Shown in pieces: positions 1 to 5,927 of a DNA stretch of 7,864 nt (position 1 is the stretch's first letter; each line of letters begins with the position of its first letter). The notes under the pieces are model-generated. The model did no database searches. It was not told the origin of the DNA and was given only the letters and a program-made list of their open reading frames with translations. The DNA is from Nitrospirota bacterium (GTDB lineage Bacteria > Nitrospirota > JACRHJ01): NCBI GenBank assembly GCA_021815285.1, contig JAKAHE010000096.1:1-7864 (forward strand), in the 5' to 3' direction. Made by a program: the position numbers and the translations under genes.

Positions 1-194
1 AGGGAGGTCCTGAATTCCGGGTATTTCCCGATGAAAGATTCAAGCTTGTGCCGGTGGTTTATTACGGTTTCGAGCGCAAGCTCCCGAAGGTCAGTCCCGG
101 CCAGGATGAATAAGTCCGTCTCCTTTACGACCACCGTGAACGGAACCAGGTCCGCAGACTGCAAAGAATCCCTGTAAGTCCTGGCCTCGTACAT
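1..194 (-). CDS. UPF0280 family protein, N-terminal 64 residues (3' end off window)
   Basis: The reverse strand reads from an ATG at 194 down to the window edge without a stop, giving a protein that begins MYEARTYRDSL and continues with VVVKETDLFILAG and then an arginine/histidine/lysine-rich helix. The opening MYE.RTYR and the V.VKETDL.I segment are what I recall of the UPF0280 family, uncharacterised proteins with an ApbE-like fold found in deltaproteobacteria and archaea. No function is established. The start is fixed because an in-frame TGA lies only three codons upstream (201-203). The ribosome-binding site is weak (GGTGA, about 6 bases upstream). A good promoter sits ahead of it at 233-261. 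It is divergent from nikR. The family call rests on the N-terminus alone. Confidence 0.7.
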   Translation of the reverse strand, partial: MYEARTYRDSLQSADLVPFTVVVKETDLFILAGTDLRELALETVINHRHKLESFIGKYPEFRTS

Positions 195-232
195 TTTCAG
201 TCACCGGGAAGAGTAAATTTCAAGGCCCGGAC

Positions 233-261
233 AGAATATCAATCCATACCGCCATTGTCAA
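233..261 (-). promoter_or_regulatory. Sigma70-type promoter for the UPF0280 gene
   Basis: On the minus strand a perfect -35 TTGACA (256-261) is followed after exactly 17 bases by TATTCT (233-238, 4 of 6 consensus). Transcription would start near 226, giving a leader of about 32 bases. Seen directly; activity is inferred. Confidence 0.55.
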
Positions 262-274
262 GTTAAATGTGCAT

Positions 275-308
275 AAATCCCTGATTTTTGTAAAGGGTTT
301 CGGGATTT
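275..308. repeat. 7-bp perfect inverted repeat upstream of nikR
   Basis: AAATCCC (275-281) and GGGATTT (302-308) are perfect inverted copies 20 bases apart, in the divergent UPF0280/nikR intergenic region. The half-site spacing (27 bases centre to centre) does not fit the NikR operators I know. It could bind another regulator, or be chance in AT-rich DNA. Confidence 0.3.
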
Positions 309-318
309 CATTTTTCCC

Positions 319-345
319 TTGACTGATATTTCCAAAAATAATAAT
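319..345 (+). promoter_or_regulatory. Possible nikR promoter
   Basis: TTGACT (319-324) is followed by AATAAT (340-345, 5 of 6) with a short 15-base spacer, or by TAATTT (342-347) with 17 bases. The start site would be only a few bases before the Shine-Dalgarno GGAGG at 356-360, so the leader would be very short. Weak candidate, offered because nothing better is visible. Confidence 0.3.
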
Positions 346-367
346 TTATCCGTCTGGAGGGATCTGG

Positions 368-787
368 ATGAAAAAAGAGCTTGCAAGGTTCGCCATATCC
401 ATAGACAGAAAGCTGATAGACCGCTTCGACCGCTCCCTCGGAGAGAAGGGTTACACGAACCGCTCCGAGGCCGTGCGGGACCTGATACGGGATTCCCTCG
501 TGGAAGACGAGTGGGAGGGGGACAAGGAGGTCGTCGGGACGATTACGCTGGTCTACAGCCATCACACCCGCGAGCTCCCGGATACCTTAAACGACATCCA
601 GCACAACTCGTTCAATTCCATAATATCCAACCTGCACGTCCACTTAGACGCCCACAACTGCCTTGAGGTCATGGTAGTGCGGGGCAGAAGCTCGGCGGTG
701 AAGAGTATAGCCGACAGGTTAATCGGCGCCAGGGGCGTCGTTCACGGCAAGCTCACCATGGCCACCACGGGCAAAAACCTCGTCTGA
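368..787 (+). CDS. nikR: Nickel-responsive transcriptional regulator NikR
   Basis: This 139-residue protein has the NikR layout. Residues 1-45 form a ribbon-helix-helix DNA-binding domain (strand ELARFAISID, then helices through SEAVRDLIRDSL). Residues 54-135 form the ACT-like nickel-binding tetramerisation domain. The four square-planar Ni ligands of E. coli NikR (H76, H87, H89, C95) correspond in spacing to H79, H90, H92 and C98, seen in QHNSF, LHVHLD and NCLEV. It acts in the cytoplasm, binding operator DNA when Ni is bound. The start is supported by GGAGG at 356-360, 7 bases ahead. It stands alone, divergent from the UPF0280 gene, with no nik transporter beside it. The nearest plausible targets are the outer-membrane protein gene just downstream, which has a NikR-like operator, and perhaps the cbi genes. 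Confidence 0.97.
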   Translation: MKKELARFAISIDRKLIDRFDRSLGEKGYTNRSEAVRDLIRDSLVEDEWEGDKEVVGTITLVYSHHTRELPDTLNDIQHNSFNSIISNLHVHLDAHNCLEVMVVRGRSSAVKSIADRLIGARGVVHGKLTMATTGKNLV

Positions 788-844
788 CTTTTCGCAAAAA
801 TAAAATAATCGTATTTTTTCATTGACAGCCTCCTTTATGGTATG

Positions 845-871
845 GTAATACTTTTTAAAATTTCGTAACAT
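845..871. promoter_or_regulatory. Candidate NikR operator upstream of the outer-membrane protein gene
   Basis: GTAATAC (845-851), 13 bases, GTAACAT (865-871). As I recall, the NikR operator described for Geobacter-type NikR is GTGTTAC-N13/14-GTAACAC. The halves here match 5 of 7 and 6 of 7 bases with an allowed spacing. The site overlaps the -35 region of the promoter at 855-884, as expected for a repressor. The internal symmetry is imperfect (4 of 7), so this is a candidate supported mainly by its position next to nikR. Confidence 0.4.
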
Positions 872-884
872 TTTTGCGTATAAT
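855..884 (+). promoter_or_regulatory. Promoter of the outer-membrane protein gene
   Basis: A perfect -10 TATAAT (879-884) is preceded at 18 bases by TTAAAA (855-860, 4 of 6). Transcription would start near 891, leaving a leader of about 60 bases. A second TTGACA at 822-827 has only a poor partner (TAATAC, 846-851, 18-base spacer). Both arrangements place the candidate NikR operator over promoter elements. Confidence 0.5.
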
Positions 885-949
885 CGCGCTGGCGCGTTCC
901 GCGATATATTTCACTTCAAAAATTCTTTTGAAGGAAGGGAAATGAAACA

Positions 950-1807
950 ATGGGCGTCAAGGCTATCCTGGTTTTTGCCATTCTTTTTTTGATGGTTTTT
1001 TTGTGCATGCCCGCCTTGGCCGCACAGCAGGATGTCTCCGCGCAGGGACAGACCGTCCAGCCGTCCTGCGCAGATGCCGGCGACAGCGGCGTGCAGACGC
1101 AGAAACAGGTGCAGGCGCCCGTTTGCGCGGAGCCTGAAAAGGGGATATGTTCCGGCGCAGACGCGTCCTTTTTCAGCAAATACGTCTCGCGCGGGGTAGA
1201 CATGACCGACGGCCCGGTATTCGAGCCGGACGCATGGATCTCCTACAGGCGCCTTACCGCGACCGTCTGGGCCAACCTTGACCTTACGGACAAAAACCGC
1301 AAGGACGGGAAGTTCACCGAGTTCGACTTCACGCTCGACTACTCCGCCGCGATTGGGAAGCTTGGTCTTTCCGGGGGGGCGATATACTACGACTACGTAA
1401 GCGCCCCGAACACGGCCGAGGTATACGGCAGCGTGAACTACGACGCGTTCCTGTCCCCGAAGCTTGTCGTTTACTACGACTGCTGGCAGGCGGACGGCTT
1501 CTACGGCGTGCTTTCCGTGGGCCACACATTCTGCCTGCCCCGTCCCGCGGAGTGGCTGAATCCCTCTCTTTCGCTTTCCGGGCAGGTCGGCTGGGGTTCG
1601 AGGAACTTTAACGGCTACAGCTGGGGCGCAAATCACAGCACGTTTACCGACGCGGTATTTACCGCAGGCCTTCCGGTTCAGGTCTCAGGACGTTTTTCGG
1701 TTACGCCGACCGTCAGCTATTCCACCGTCCTCGACAGGACGATAAGAACGAAAAACCATAAAAACGACAATATAATCTGGGGCGCGGTAATTTCCGCGAA
1801 CCTGTGA
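950..1807 (+). CDS. Predicted outer-membrane beta-barrel protein, possibly nickel-regulated
   Basis: The 285-residue product begins with a classic signal peptide: a basic start (MGVK), a hydrophobic core to about residue 20, and cleavage after ALA or ALAA (residues 24-25). Residues 26-72 are a low-complexity, Gln/Ala-rich linker with cysteines at 40, 59 and 67. From FFSKYVSRGVDM (74-85) onward the sequence alternates polar and aromatic/hydrophobic residues in repeated short strands (for example WISYRRLTATVWANLDL and LVVYYDCWQADGFYGVLSVG). This is typical of a small outer-membrane barrel, loosely like TorF/MipA-type porin-like proteins. The last residue is Leu, not the usual Phe. I do not recognise a named family. 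The start at 950 follows GAAGGG about 10 bases upstream; another ATG at 942 opens only a 16-codon frame. The NikR gene upstream and cobalt transporter downstream suggest a metal-related role, which is inference. No terminator is seen after it. Confidence 0.6.
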   Translation: MGVKAILVFAILFLMVFLCMPALAAQQDVSAQGQTVQPSCADAGDSGVQTQKQVQAPVCAEPEKGICSGADASFFSKYVSRGVDMTDGPVFEPDAWISYRRLTATVWANLDLTDKNRKDGKFTEFDFTLDYSAAIGKLGLSGGAIYYDYVSAPNTAEVYGSVNYDAFLSPKLVVYYDCWQADGFYGVLSVGHTFCLPRPAEWLNPSLSLSGQVGWGSRNFNGYSWGANHSTFTDAVFTAGLPVQVSGRFSVTPTVSYSTVLDRTIRTKNHKNDNIIWGAVISANL

Positions 1808-1835
1808 TTCCCGGAAGGAGGTGACCACTTTCAGC

Positions 1836-1864
1836 TTGACAAGAGTATACGGCTGAGCTATTTT
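1836..1864 (+). promoter_or_regulatory. Sigma70-type promoter of the riboswitch-cbi operon
   Basis: Perfect TTGACA (1836-1841), 17-base spacer, TATTTT (1859-1864, 4 of 6). Transcription is predicted to start near 1871, right at the first base of the riboswitch closing stem, which strongly supports the assignment. The spacer contains the palindrome GTATAC (1845-1850). Confidence 0.7.
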
Positions 1865-1918
1865 TAGAGAGATTTTCGGCGCCCCTCTTTCGGGGCTTAA
1901 TAGGGAATCCAGTGAAAT

Positions 1919-1984
1919 GTCCCCTTCCAAATTTACCCTCGCCCCTTTGTGGGAGAGGGTGGCGCGAAGCGCCGGGAGAGGGCG
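1919..1984 (+). repeat. Palindromic repeat-like insert inside the riboswitch L5 loop
   Basis: E. coli btuB has TCCAG-TGCGAAT-CTGGA; here the same stem encloses 75 bases. Removing 1919-1984 restores a loop of normal size, with AAT at both borders (1916-1918 and 1985-1987), a possible 3-bp target duplication. The insert holds hairpin ACCCTC (1935-1940)/GAGGGT (1955-1960), extended by CCC/GGG. This is followed directly by GGCGC-GAA-GCGCC (1961-1973) and then GGGAGAGGG. It resembles small GC-rich interspersed repeats I know from many proteobacterial genomes, but no second copy lies in this window, so repeat status is inferred. Confidence 0.65.
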
Positions 1985-2164
1985 AATCTGGAGCGGACCC
2001 GCCGCTGTAACCGGAGACGAAACCCAGAAGCTTAAGCCACTGTCCTTATGGATGGGAAGGCTTGGGGAGTAGGACGACCCGGAAGCCAGAAGACCTGCCG
2101 AAATAACAAAGCCTGTCTCTCCGACGGAAAAAGAGAGCGGCAAAAGGGATTATAAAAACGTATA

Positions 2165-2215
2165 ATCCTCCCCCGTCCGGCCCGTATAGGGCACACCCGG
2201 GGGAGGATTTTTTTT
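2165..2215 (+). terminator. Riboswitch-controlled intrinsic terminator
   Basis: ATCCTCCCCCG (2165-2175) pairs perfectly over 11 bp with CGGGGGAGGAT (2198-2208). The loop contains a further small stem GCCC/GGGC (2180-2183 and 2189-2192). A run of eight T follows (2208-2215). It ends 21 bases before cbiM and overlaps the antiterminator strand 2161-2169, so only one of the two can form. Confidence 0.93.
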
Positions 2216-2236
2216 CGACAGAAGGAGACGCAAATC

Positions 2237-2932
2237 ATGCATATCGAAGACGGCATTCTCCCGCCCGGCGCATGGGCGGGCTGGTACGGCGCAGCGATGG
2301 TTTTTATTGTTCCGGGCATAAGGGAAATAAAAAGACGGGTGCGGGAGAACCTTTCATACAAGCCGTTTCTCGCAATGGTGGGCGTCGCGGTATTCGTAAT
2401 CTCGGCCATGCACCTGCCCGTCCCGGTGACCGGCTCCTGCTCGCATCCGTGCGGAACGCCCCTTGCGGCCATAGTCGTCGGCCCCATGGCCACGGCCGTA
2501 ATCTCCATGGTTGTTCTCTTTTTCCAGGCCATTTTTCTTGGGCACGGGGGCATTACGACCATCGGGGCCAACGATTTTTCTATGGGCATAGTCGGAGGGA
2601 TTTCCGGCTGGCTCTGCTGGAAGCTCTTCAGGCGTTTTGGCGCCCCGCTCTGGCTTGCGGGCGGAATTGCGGGTTTTGCGGGAGATGTCATGACGTATCT
2701 CACGTCCGCCTTTGAGCTTGCCCTCAGCCTGCACGGCCATGTCCCGATTGTCAGGCAGTGGATGATTTTCTTTGCTGGTTACGGGCCGACCCAGCTGCCG
2801 CTTGCCGTTGCGGAGGCCGTTTTCACAGCCGCCGTTCTTCAGGCGATGTACAGCCGGAGGCCGGACCTGATGCCCCGGGTAGGGGGCCGCAGGATATTAA
2901 ACGAAACCGCCAGCCCGGGCATGGAGGCATAG
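2237..2932 (+). CDS. cbiM: Cobalt ECF transporter substrate-binding membrane protein CbiM
   Basis: This 231-residue integral membrane protein is the metal-binding S component of the CbiMNQO cobalt importer in the cytoplasmic membrane. It begins MHIEDGILPP: in this family the N-terminal amine and His2 are metal ligands, so nothing may precede Met1. A third expected ligand lies in the CbiM-type motif GSCSHP (His70). NikM proteins usually have a GxTSGH-like motif here, so cobalt is preferred over nickel. About six hydrophobic segments are visible (for example 44-60, 77-100, 116-130, 135-155, 173-200). AAGGAG at 2222-2227 lies 9 bases before the ATG. It is first in the operon and directly behind the cobalamin riboswitch, which also points to cobalt. 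The C-terminal 30 residues are polar and probably cytoplasmic. Confidence 0.95.
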   Translation: MHIEDGILPPGAWAGWYGAAMVFIVPGIREIKRRVRENLSYKPFLAMVGVAVFVISAMHLPVPVTGSCSHPCGTPLAAIVVGPMATAVISMVVLFFQAIFLGHGGITTIGANDFSMGIVGGISGWLCWKLFRRFGAPLWLAGGIAGFAGDVMTYLTSAFELALSLHGHVPIVRQWMIFFAGYGPTQLPLAVAEAVFTAAVLQAMYSRRPDLMPRVGGRRILNETASPGMEA

Positions 2933-2937
2933 ACGCA

Positions 2938-3258
2938 ATGAATACGGATAAAGACTGCGCGGCAACGAACGTCCCCTGGTTCGATTCCTTCACGCGCTGG
3001 ATGCTGATAATCATGTTCGCCATACTTGCTATAATCTTCGCGGCGGCCAAATACATGGACATGCACGGCATGCAGGGCGGCGGCACGGACGACGCCGTAA
3101 ACGCAATGGCATCCCTGTCCGCCCACGCAAGGTCTCATCCCTTCATCGACCTTCCCGGAGACGCCGAGGTGGGCGCCTTTTCCGTCGCCAACTTCTTTGC
3201 GGGCATGATTGTCGGGCATAACTGGAAGAAGTTGTTTGAAAAGGAAAAAGAGGACTGA
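2938..3258 (+). CDS. Small CbiN-like component of the cobalt transporter
   Basis: The 106-residue product has two membrane segments (about 21-39 and 75-94) separated by an extracytoplasmic loop. This is the topology of CbiN, the small partner of CbiM. It lacks a CbiN sequence I can recognise with confidence. I recall the conserved stretch SHPFIDLPGDAEVGAFSVAN (66-85) from small proteins encoded beside cbiM in deltaproteobacteria. Just after helix 1 is a methionine/histidine patch (YMDMHGMQGG, 39-48) that could contact metal at the membrane surface. The start at 2938 follows GGAGG (2923-2927) within the end of cbiM, 5 bases after the cbiM stop. An in-frame extension upstream would run through cbiM and is not protein-like. 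The role as CbiN equivalent is inferred from size, topology and position. Confidence 0.75.
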   Translation: MNTDKDCAATNVPWFDSFTRWMLIIMFAILAIIFAAAKYMDMHGMQGGGTDDAVNAMASLSAHARSHPFIDLPGDAEVGAFSVANFFAGMIVGHNWKKLFEKEKED

Positions 3259-3259
3259 C

Positions 3260-4054
3260 ATGCAATGCGCAGGGTGCGGCATTATGGCAGGCGACACCTA
3301 CCTTCGCCGTGTGGACGGGCGGATAAAGACCGCCGTTTTTCTGTGCGCCATAGCGGTAGTAAGCGCCCTTGACAGATGGCCCCTTGCGGCGGGCGTCCTG
3401 GTTTTCGCAATTGCCCTCATGTTTACGCTTCGCCTGCCGGCAAGGAAGGTTTTGCTGCGCATGTCCGTCCCGTTCGGCGTGGCCTGGCTCGTGCTCGCAA
3501 GCCTCATGTTCACCACCGGTCATACGGTCGCAGGAACGGTAAATTTCCTGCATTTTTCCCTGCCGGTCTACCGTGAAGGCATGACGCTCGGTTTTCTTAT
3601 CATGCTTCGTATCCTCGCGTCGGTTTCACTGGCCATGCTGCTTTCCTTCTCGACACCGATGGCCGAGATACTGGCCGCGCTGCGCGCTTTCAAGGCGCCG
3701 GGGCTGGTCATCGATATAGCCGACATGATTTACCGTTATGCGTTCTCCCTGGGCGAGATCGCCGCGACCATGCGCAAGGCCCAGCTCGCGCGCGGGGGCG
3801 GCGGGCTTCCATGGCACAGGCAGGCGAGGGACCTGGGAAGCCTTGCCGGGAACCTTATGATAAAGGCGTTCGGCAGGGGCGAAAGGGTCTACAAGGCCAT
3901 GCTTGCGAGGGGATACGACGAAGACGCATCGTCGTCGCCCTATTATACTTCATCCATTCCGGCAAGGGACATGACGGTGGGCATCCTGGCTGGTTTCGTT
4001 CTTCTGTCCCTGCTCGTCTGCAATTTTGCGATCGGCCATATAACATGGAACTGA
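3260..4054 (+). CDS. cbiQ: Cobalt ECF transporter transmembrane protein CbiQ (EcfT)
   Basis: This 264-residue membrane protein is the EcfT-type subunit that couples CbiM to the ATPase. Hydrophobic segments lie at about 23-58, 68-85, 109-130 and 238-260. Two Ala-Arg-Gly coupling motifs, which dock into the ATPase, are seen in AQLARG (177-179) and AMLARGYD (216-218), in the cytoplasmic helical region. The chosen ATG (3260) is one base after the stop of the preceding gene and has AGAGGA (3249-3254) 5 bases upstream. An earlier in-frame ATG at 3209 would overlap the preceding gene and add non-family residues. The N-terminus carries a CxxC (C3, C6), unusual in my experience of this family. The end overlaps the start of cbiO by 10 bases, implying coupled translation. 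Confidence 0.93.
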   Translation: MQCAGCGIMAGDTYLRRVDGRIKTAVFLCAIAVVSALDRWPLAAGVLVFAIALMFTLRLPARKVLLRMSVPFGVAWLVLASLMFTTGHTVAGTVNFLHFSLPVYREGMTLGFLIMLRILASVSLAMLLSFSTPMAEILAALRAFKAPGLVIDIADMIYRYAFSLGEIAATMRKAQLARGGGGLPWHRQARDLGSLAGNLMIKAFGRGERVYKAMLARGYDEDASSSPYYTSSIPARDMTVGILAGFVLLSLLVCNFAIGHITWN

Positions 4055-4881
4055 TAACGCTGTCATCCGTGAGTTTCGCGTATCCGGACGGCACGCGGGC
4101 CCTGACCGACGTAGATCTCTCTATAAACTCCGGCGAGAGAGTGGCGCTGCTCGGGGCGAACGGCGCCGGGAAGTCCACCGTCTTCCAGATGTTCAACGGC
4201 CTTCTCAAGCCCGCAAGGGGAGTCGTGAGCTTCAAGGGCCGCCCTGTAGAGAAGGCATACTTAAAAGAGGTTCGCCGCGGTATAGGCATGGTCTTCCAGG
4301 ACCCGGACGACCAGCTTTTTTCGAGCACCGTGCGCCAGGAGATAGCCTACGGCCTGATAAACCTCGGCCTGGCGAAAGACCGTATGGAAGAAGCCGTATC
4401 CTGGGCGCTTCAGGCGGCGGAACTCGCCGGTTACGAGGACAGAAATCCCTTCAACCTCTCCGGCGGCGAGAAGAAGCGCGTGGCCCTGGCAAGCGTGCTG
4501 GCCATGCAGCCGGAAGTCCTCGTGCTCGACGAGCCCACCGCCGCGCTCGACCCCCTCGGCGCTGCCAGAATAATAAAGCTGCTTAACGCCATAAACAGGG
4601 AGCTCGGCATTACCGTAGTTTTTGCGACACACGACGTTGACGCCGTCCCCCTGCTTGCCGACCGCGTTTACGTTATGGCCGGGGGCGAGATAAAACTGTC
4701 CGGCTCGACAGGGGAGGTGTTCGCCAGGAAGGACCTGATACGCGCCCATAACCTGAGGCTCCCGCGCGTGGCACACCTGGCCGAGCTGCTGGAGCGTGAA
4801 GGCGTCTGCCGGTTCCCTGCGCTCCCGCTTACCATCGGCGAGACGAGAAAAGAGCTTGTAAAGAAAATCGGCGGAGAGTAG
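4045..4881 (+). CDS. cbiO: Cobalt ECF transporter ATP-binding protein CbiO
   Basis: This 278-residue ABC ATPase energises the cobalt importer at the cytoplasmic face. Motifs: Walker A GANGAGKST (37-45), Q-loop with Gln85 in FQDPDDQLF, signature LSGGE (138-142), Walker B VLVLDEP (158-164, catalytic Glu163), D-loop ALD (167-169) and switch His196 in FATHD. The FQDPDDQLF segment and the start ELITLSSVSFAYPDG are typical of EcfA/CbiO. The ATG at 4045 lies inside the last codons of cbiQ with no clear Shine-Dalgarno, so translational coupling is likely. A longer frame from 3811 runs through cbiQ and is not protein-like. It closes the cbi set; the next gene starts 14 bases after its stop. Confidence 0.95.
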   Translation: MELITLSSVSFAYPDGTRALTDVDLSINSGERVALLGANGAGKSTVFQMFNGLLKPARGVVSFKGRPVEKAYLKEVRRGIGMVFQDPDDQLFSSTVRQEIAYGLINLGLAKDRMEEAVSWALQAAELAGYEDRNPFNLSGGEKKRVALASVLAMQPEVLVLDEPTAALDPLGAARIIKLLNAINRELGITVVFATHDVDAVPLLADRVYVMAGGEIKLSGSTGEVFARKDLIRAHNLRLPRVAHLAELLEREGVCRFPALPLTIGETRKELVKKIGGE

Positions 4882-4895
4882 TATTATCCTGATAT

Positions 4896-5927
4896 ATGAC
4901 CATCCGCCAGCAGACAGAAGACATCGAGGAGAAAATCCTTCATCCCCGCGCGGCGAGGGCGGCGGAAAGCCGTGGCCGGGTGCGCAGCGAGGTCGAAGGA
5001 ATCATCCGCACCGCCTACCAGCACGACAGAGACCGCATAATCCACTGCAAGTCCTTCCGGCGCTTAAAGCACAAGGCCCAGGTCTTCCTCGCCCCTGAGG
5101 GAGACCACTACAGGACAAGGCTCACGCACACGCTCGAGGTGAGCCAGATAGCCAGGACAATCTCAAGGGCGCTCAGGCTCAACGAAGACCTGACCGAAGC
5201 AATCGCCCTCGGACACGACCTCGGACACACCCCATTCGGACACGCCGGCGAGGCGGTTTTGAACGCCATCCTCCCCGGCGGCTTCAACCACTACGAACAG
5301 AGCCTCAGGGTGGTGGACGTCCTCGAAAAGGACGGGCAGGGCTTAAACCTCACATACGAAGTCCGGGACGGAATCCTAAGGCATTCAAAGGGCAAGGGGG
5401 CTGTGCTCCCGGAGGCGGAGAAACGAGCCGAGACGCTCGAAGGCCAGATTGTGCGCATCGCCGACGGCATAGCGTATGCGAACCACGACTTGGACGATGC
5501 CGTCCGCGCGAAGGTGATAAAACACTCGGACGTCCCGAAGGAGATAATAAAGGCGCTGGGCGGCACCCACGCAAAGAGGATAGACACGATGGTGAAGGAT
5601 GTGATATTCTCAAGCCTCAAGCTGGATTTAAGCGAGATCGTCATGGGGGACGACGTCCGCGAGGCGACCGAGGAGCTTCGGGCGTTTCTCTTCGCAAACG
5701 TATACGAGGACAAAAAGACCCACGGGGAATTCGTAAAGGCCATCAAAATACTTAAAGAGATATATAATTACTTTCTGGATGAAAACGTGTCCATACCCGG
5801 CATATACGGCAGGCTCGGCTCAGACAGGGGGCGCGCGGTGTGCGATTTCATATCGGGCATGACGGACAGGTATGCCCTGAAGCTTTACCAGGATCTTTTC
5901 ATACCGAGGCCATGGGCGGAGATATAA
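4896..5927 (+). CDS. dgt: Deoxyguanosinetriphosphate triphosphohydrolase-like protein (HD domain)
   Basis: This 343-residue HD-superfamily enzyme of the Dgt type hydrolyses dNTPs to the deoxynucleoside and triphosphate in the cytoplasm. The metal-binding HD residues are visible: His78 in RTRLTHTLEV, His107-Asp108 in LGHDLGHTPFGHAGE, and Asp190 in IVRIADGIAYANHD. The opening with AAESRGR and CKSFRRLKHKAQVF is family-typical, and the length is normal for the shorter bacterial Dgt-like subfamily. A TGA two codons upstream fixes the start at 4896. The Shine-Dalgarno is poor: GGAGAG at 4873-4878 is 17 bases away, inside the end of cbiO. The gene is probably read through from the cbi operon, though no functional link to cobalt is evident. 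Exact substrate preference cannot be read from sequence. Confidence 0.9.
   Translation: MTIRQQTEDIEEKILHPRAARAAESRGRVRSEVEGIIRTAYQHDRDRIIHCKSFRRLKHKAQVFLAPEGDHYRTRLTHTLEVSQIARTISRALRLNEDLTEAIALGHDLGHTPFGHAGEAVLNAILPGGFNHYEQSLRVVDVLEKDGQGLNLTYEVRDGILRHSKGKGAVLPEAEKRAETLEGQIVRIADGIAYANHDLDDAVRAKVIKHSDVPKEIIKALGGTHAKRIDTMVKDVIFSSLKLDLSEIVMGDDVREATEELRAFLFANVYEDKKTHGEFVKAIKILKEIYNYFLDENVSIPGIYGRLGSDRGRAVCDFISGMTDRYALKLYQDLFIPRPWAEI

Larger units (their letters stand above)
1872..2215 (+). ncRNA. Cobalamin (adenosylcobalamin-class) riboswitch with expression platform
   Basis: The aptamer spans about 1872-2105. Conserved parts in order: closing stem TTTCGGC (1874-1880) paired with GCCGAAA (2097-2103); hairpin GCCCC/GGGGC (1881-1896) followed by CTTAATAGGGAA; hairpin TCCAG (1908-1912)/CTGGA (1988-1992); core GGACCCGCCGCTGTAA (1995-2010); arm GCCACTG...TGGGAAGGC (2036-2061); and the B12 box AGCCAGAAGACCTGCC (2084-2099). 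The platform has a CTCTC/GAGAG hairpin (2117-2137). It also has an antiterminator GGGATTATA (2146-2154) with TATAATCCT (2161-2169, one G-U) that shares bases with the terminator at 2165-2215. TGCCG (2096-2100) can also pair with CGGCA (2138-2142), competing with the closing stem. Cobalamin binding should favour termination and so reduce cobalt uptake. The 1908-1992 hairpin loop carries a large unusual insert (separate entry). Confidence 0.95.

Noticed and set aside
796..818. AAAAATA/TATTTTT stem after nikR as a terminator
   Set aside because: The stem is only A-T pairs and unlikely to pause RNA polymerase. It is better read as AT-rich promoter DNA.
822..851. TTGACA (822-827) with TAATAC (846-851) as the main promoter of the outer-membrane gene
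   Set aside because: The -10 matches only 3 of 6. The TATAAT at 879-884 is a better candidate, though a second start site cannot be excluded.
911..1636. Long minus-strand open frame of 241 codons opposite the outer-membrane protein gene
   Set aside because: It is the antisense shadow of a gene with a signal peptide, ribosome site and promoter. Its sequence has no recognisable domain and no ribosome site.
2032..2703. Minus-strand open frame of 223 codons across the riboswitch and cbiM
   Set aside because: It runs antisense through structured RNA and the conserved cbiM gene and shows low-complexity composition typical of a shadow frame.
2237..4881. Nickel (NikMNQO) rather than cobalt transporter, because nikR is nearby
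   Set aside because: The GSCSHP motif in the M subunit and the cobalamin riboswitch immediately upstream both favour cobalt. No NikR-like site was seen before the operon.
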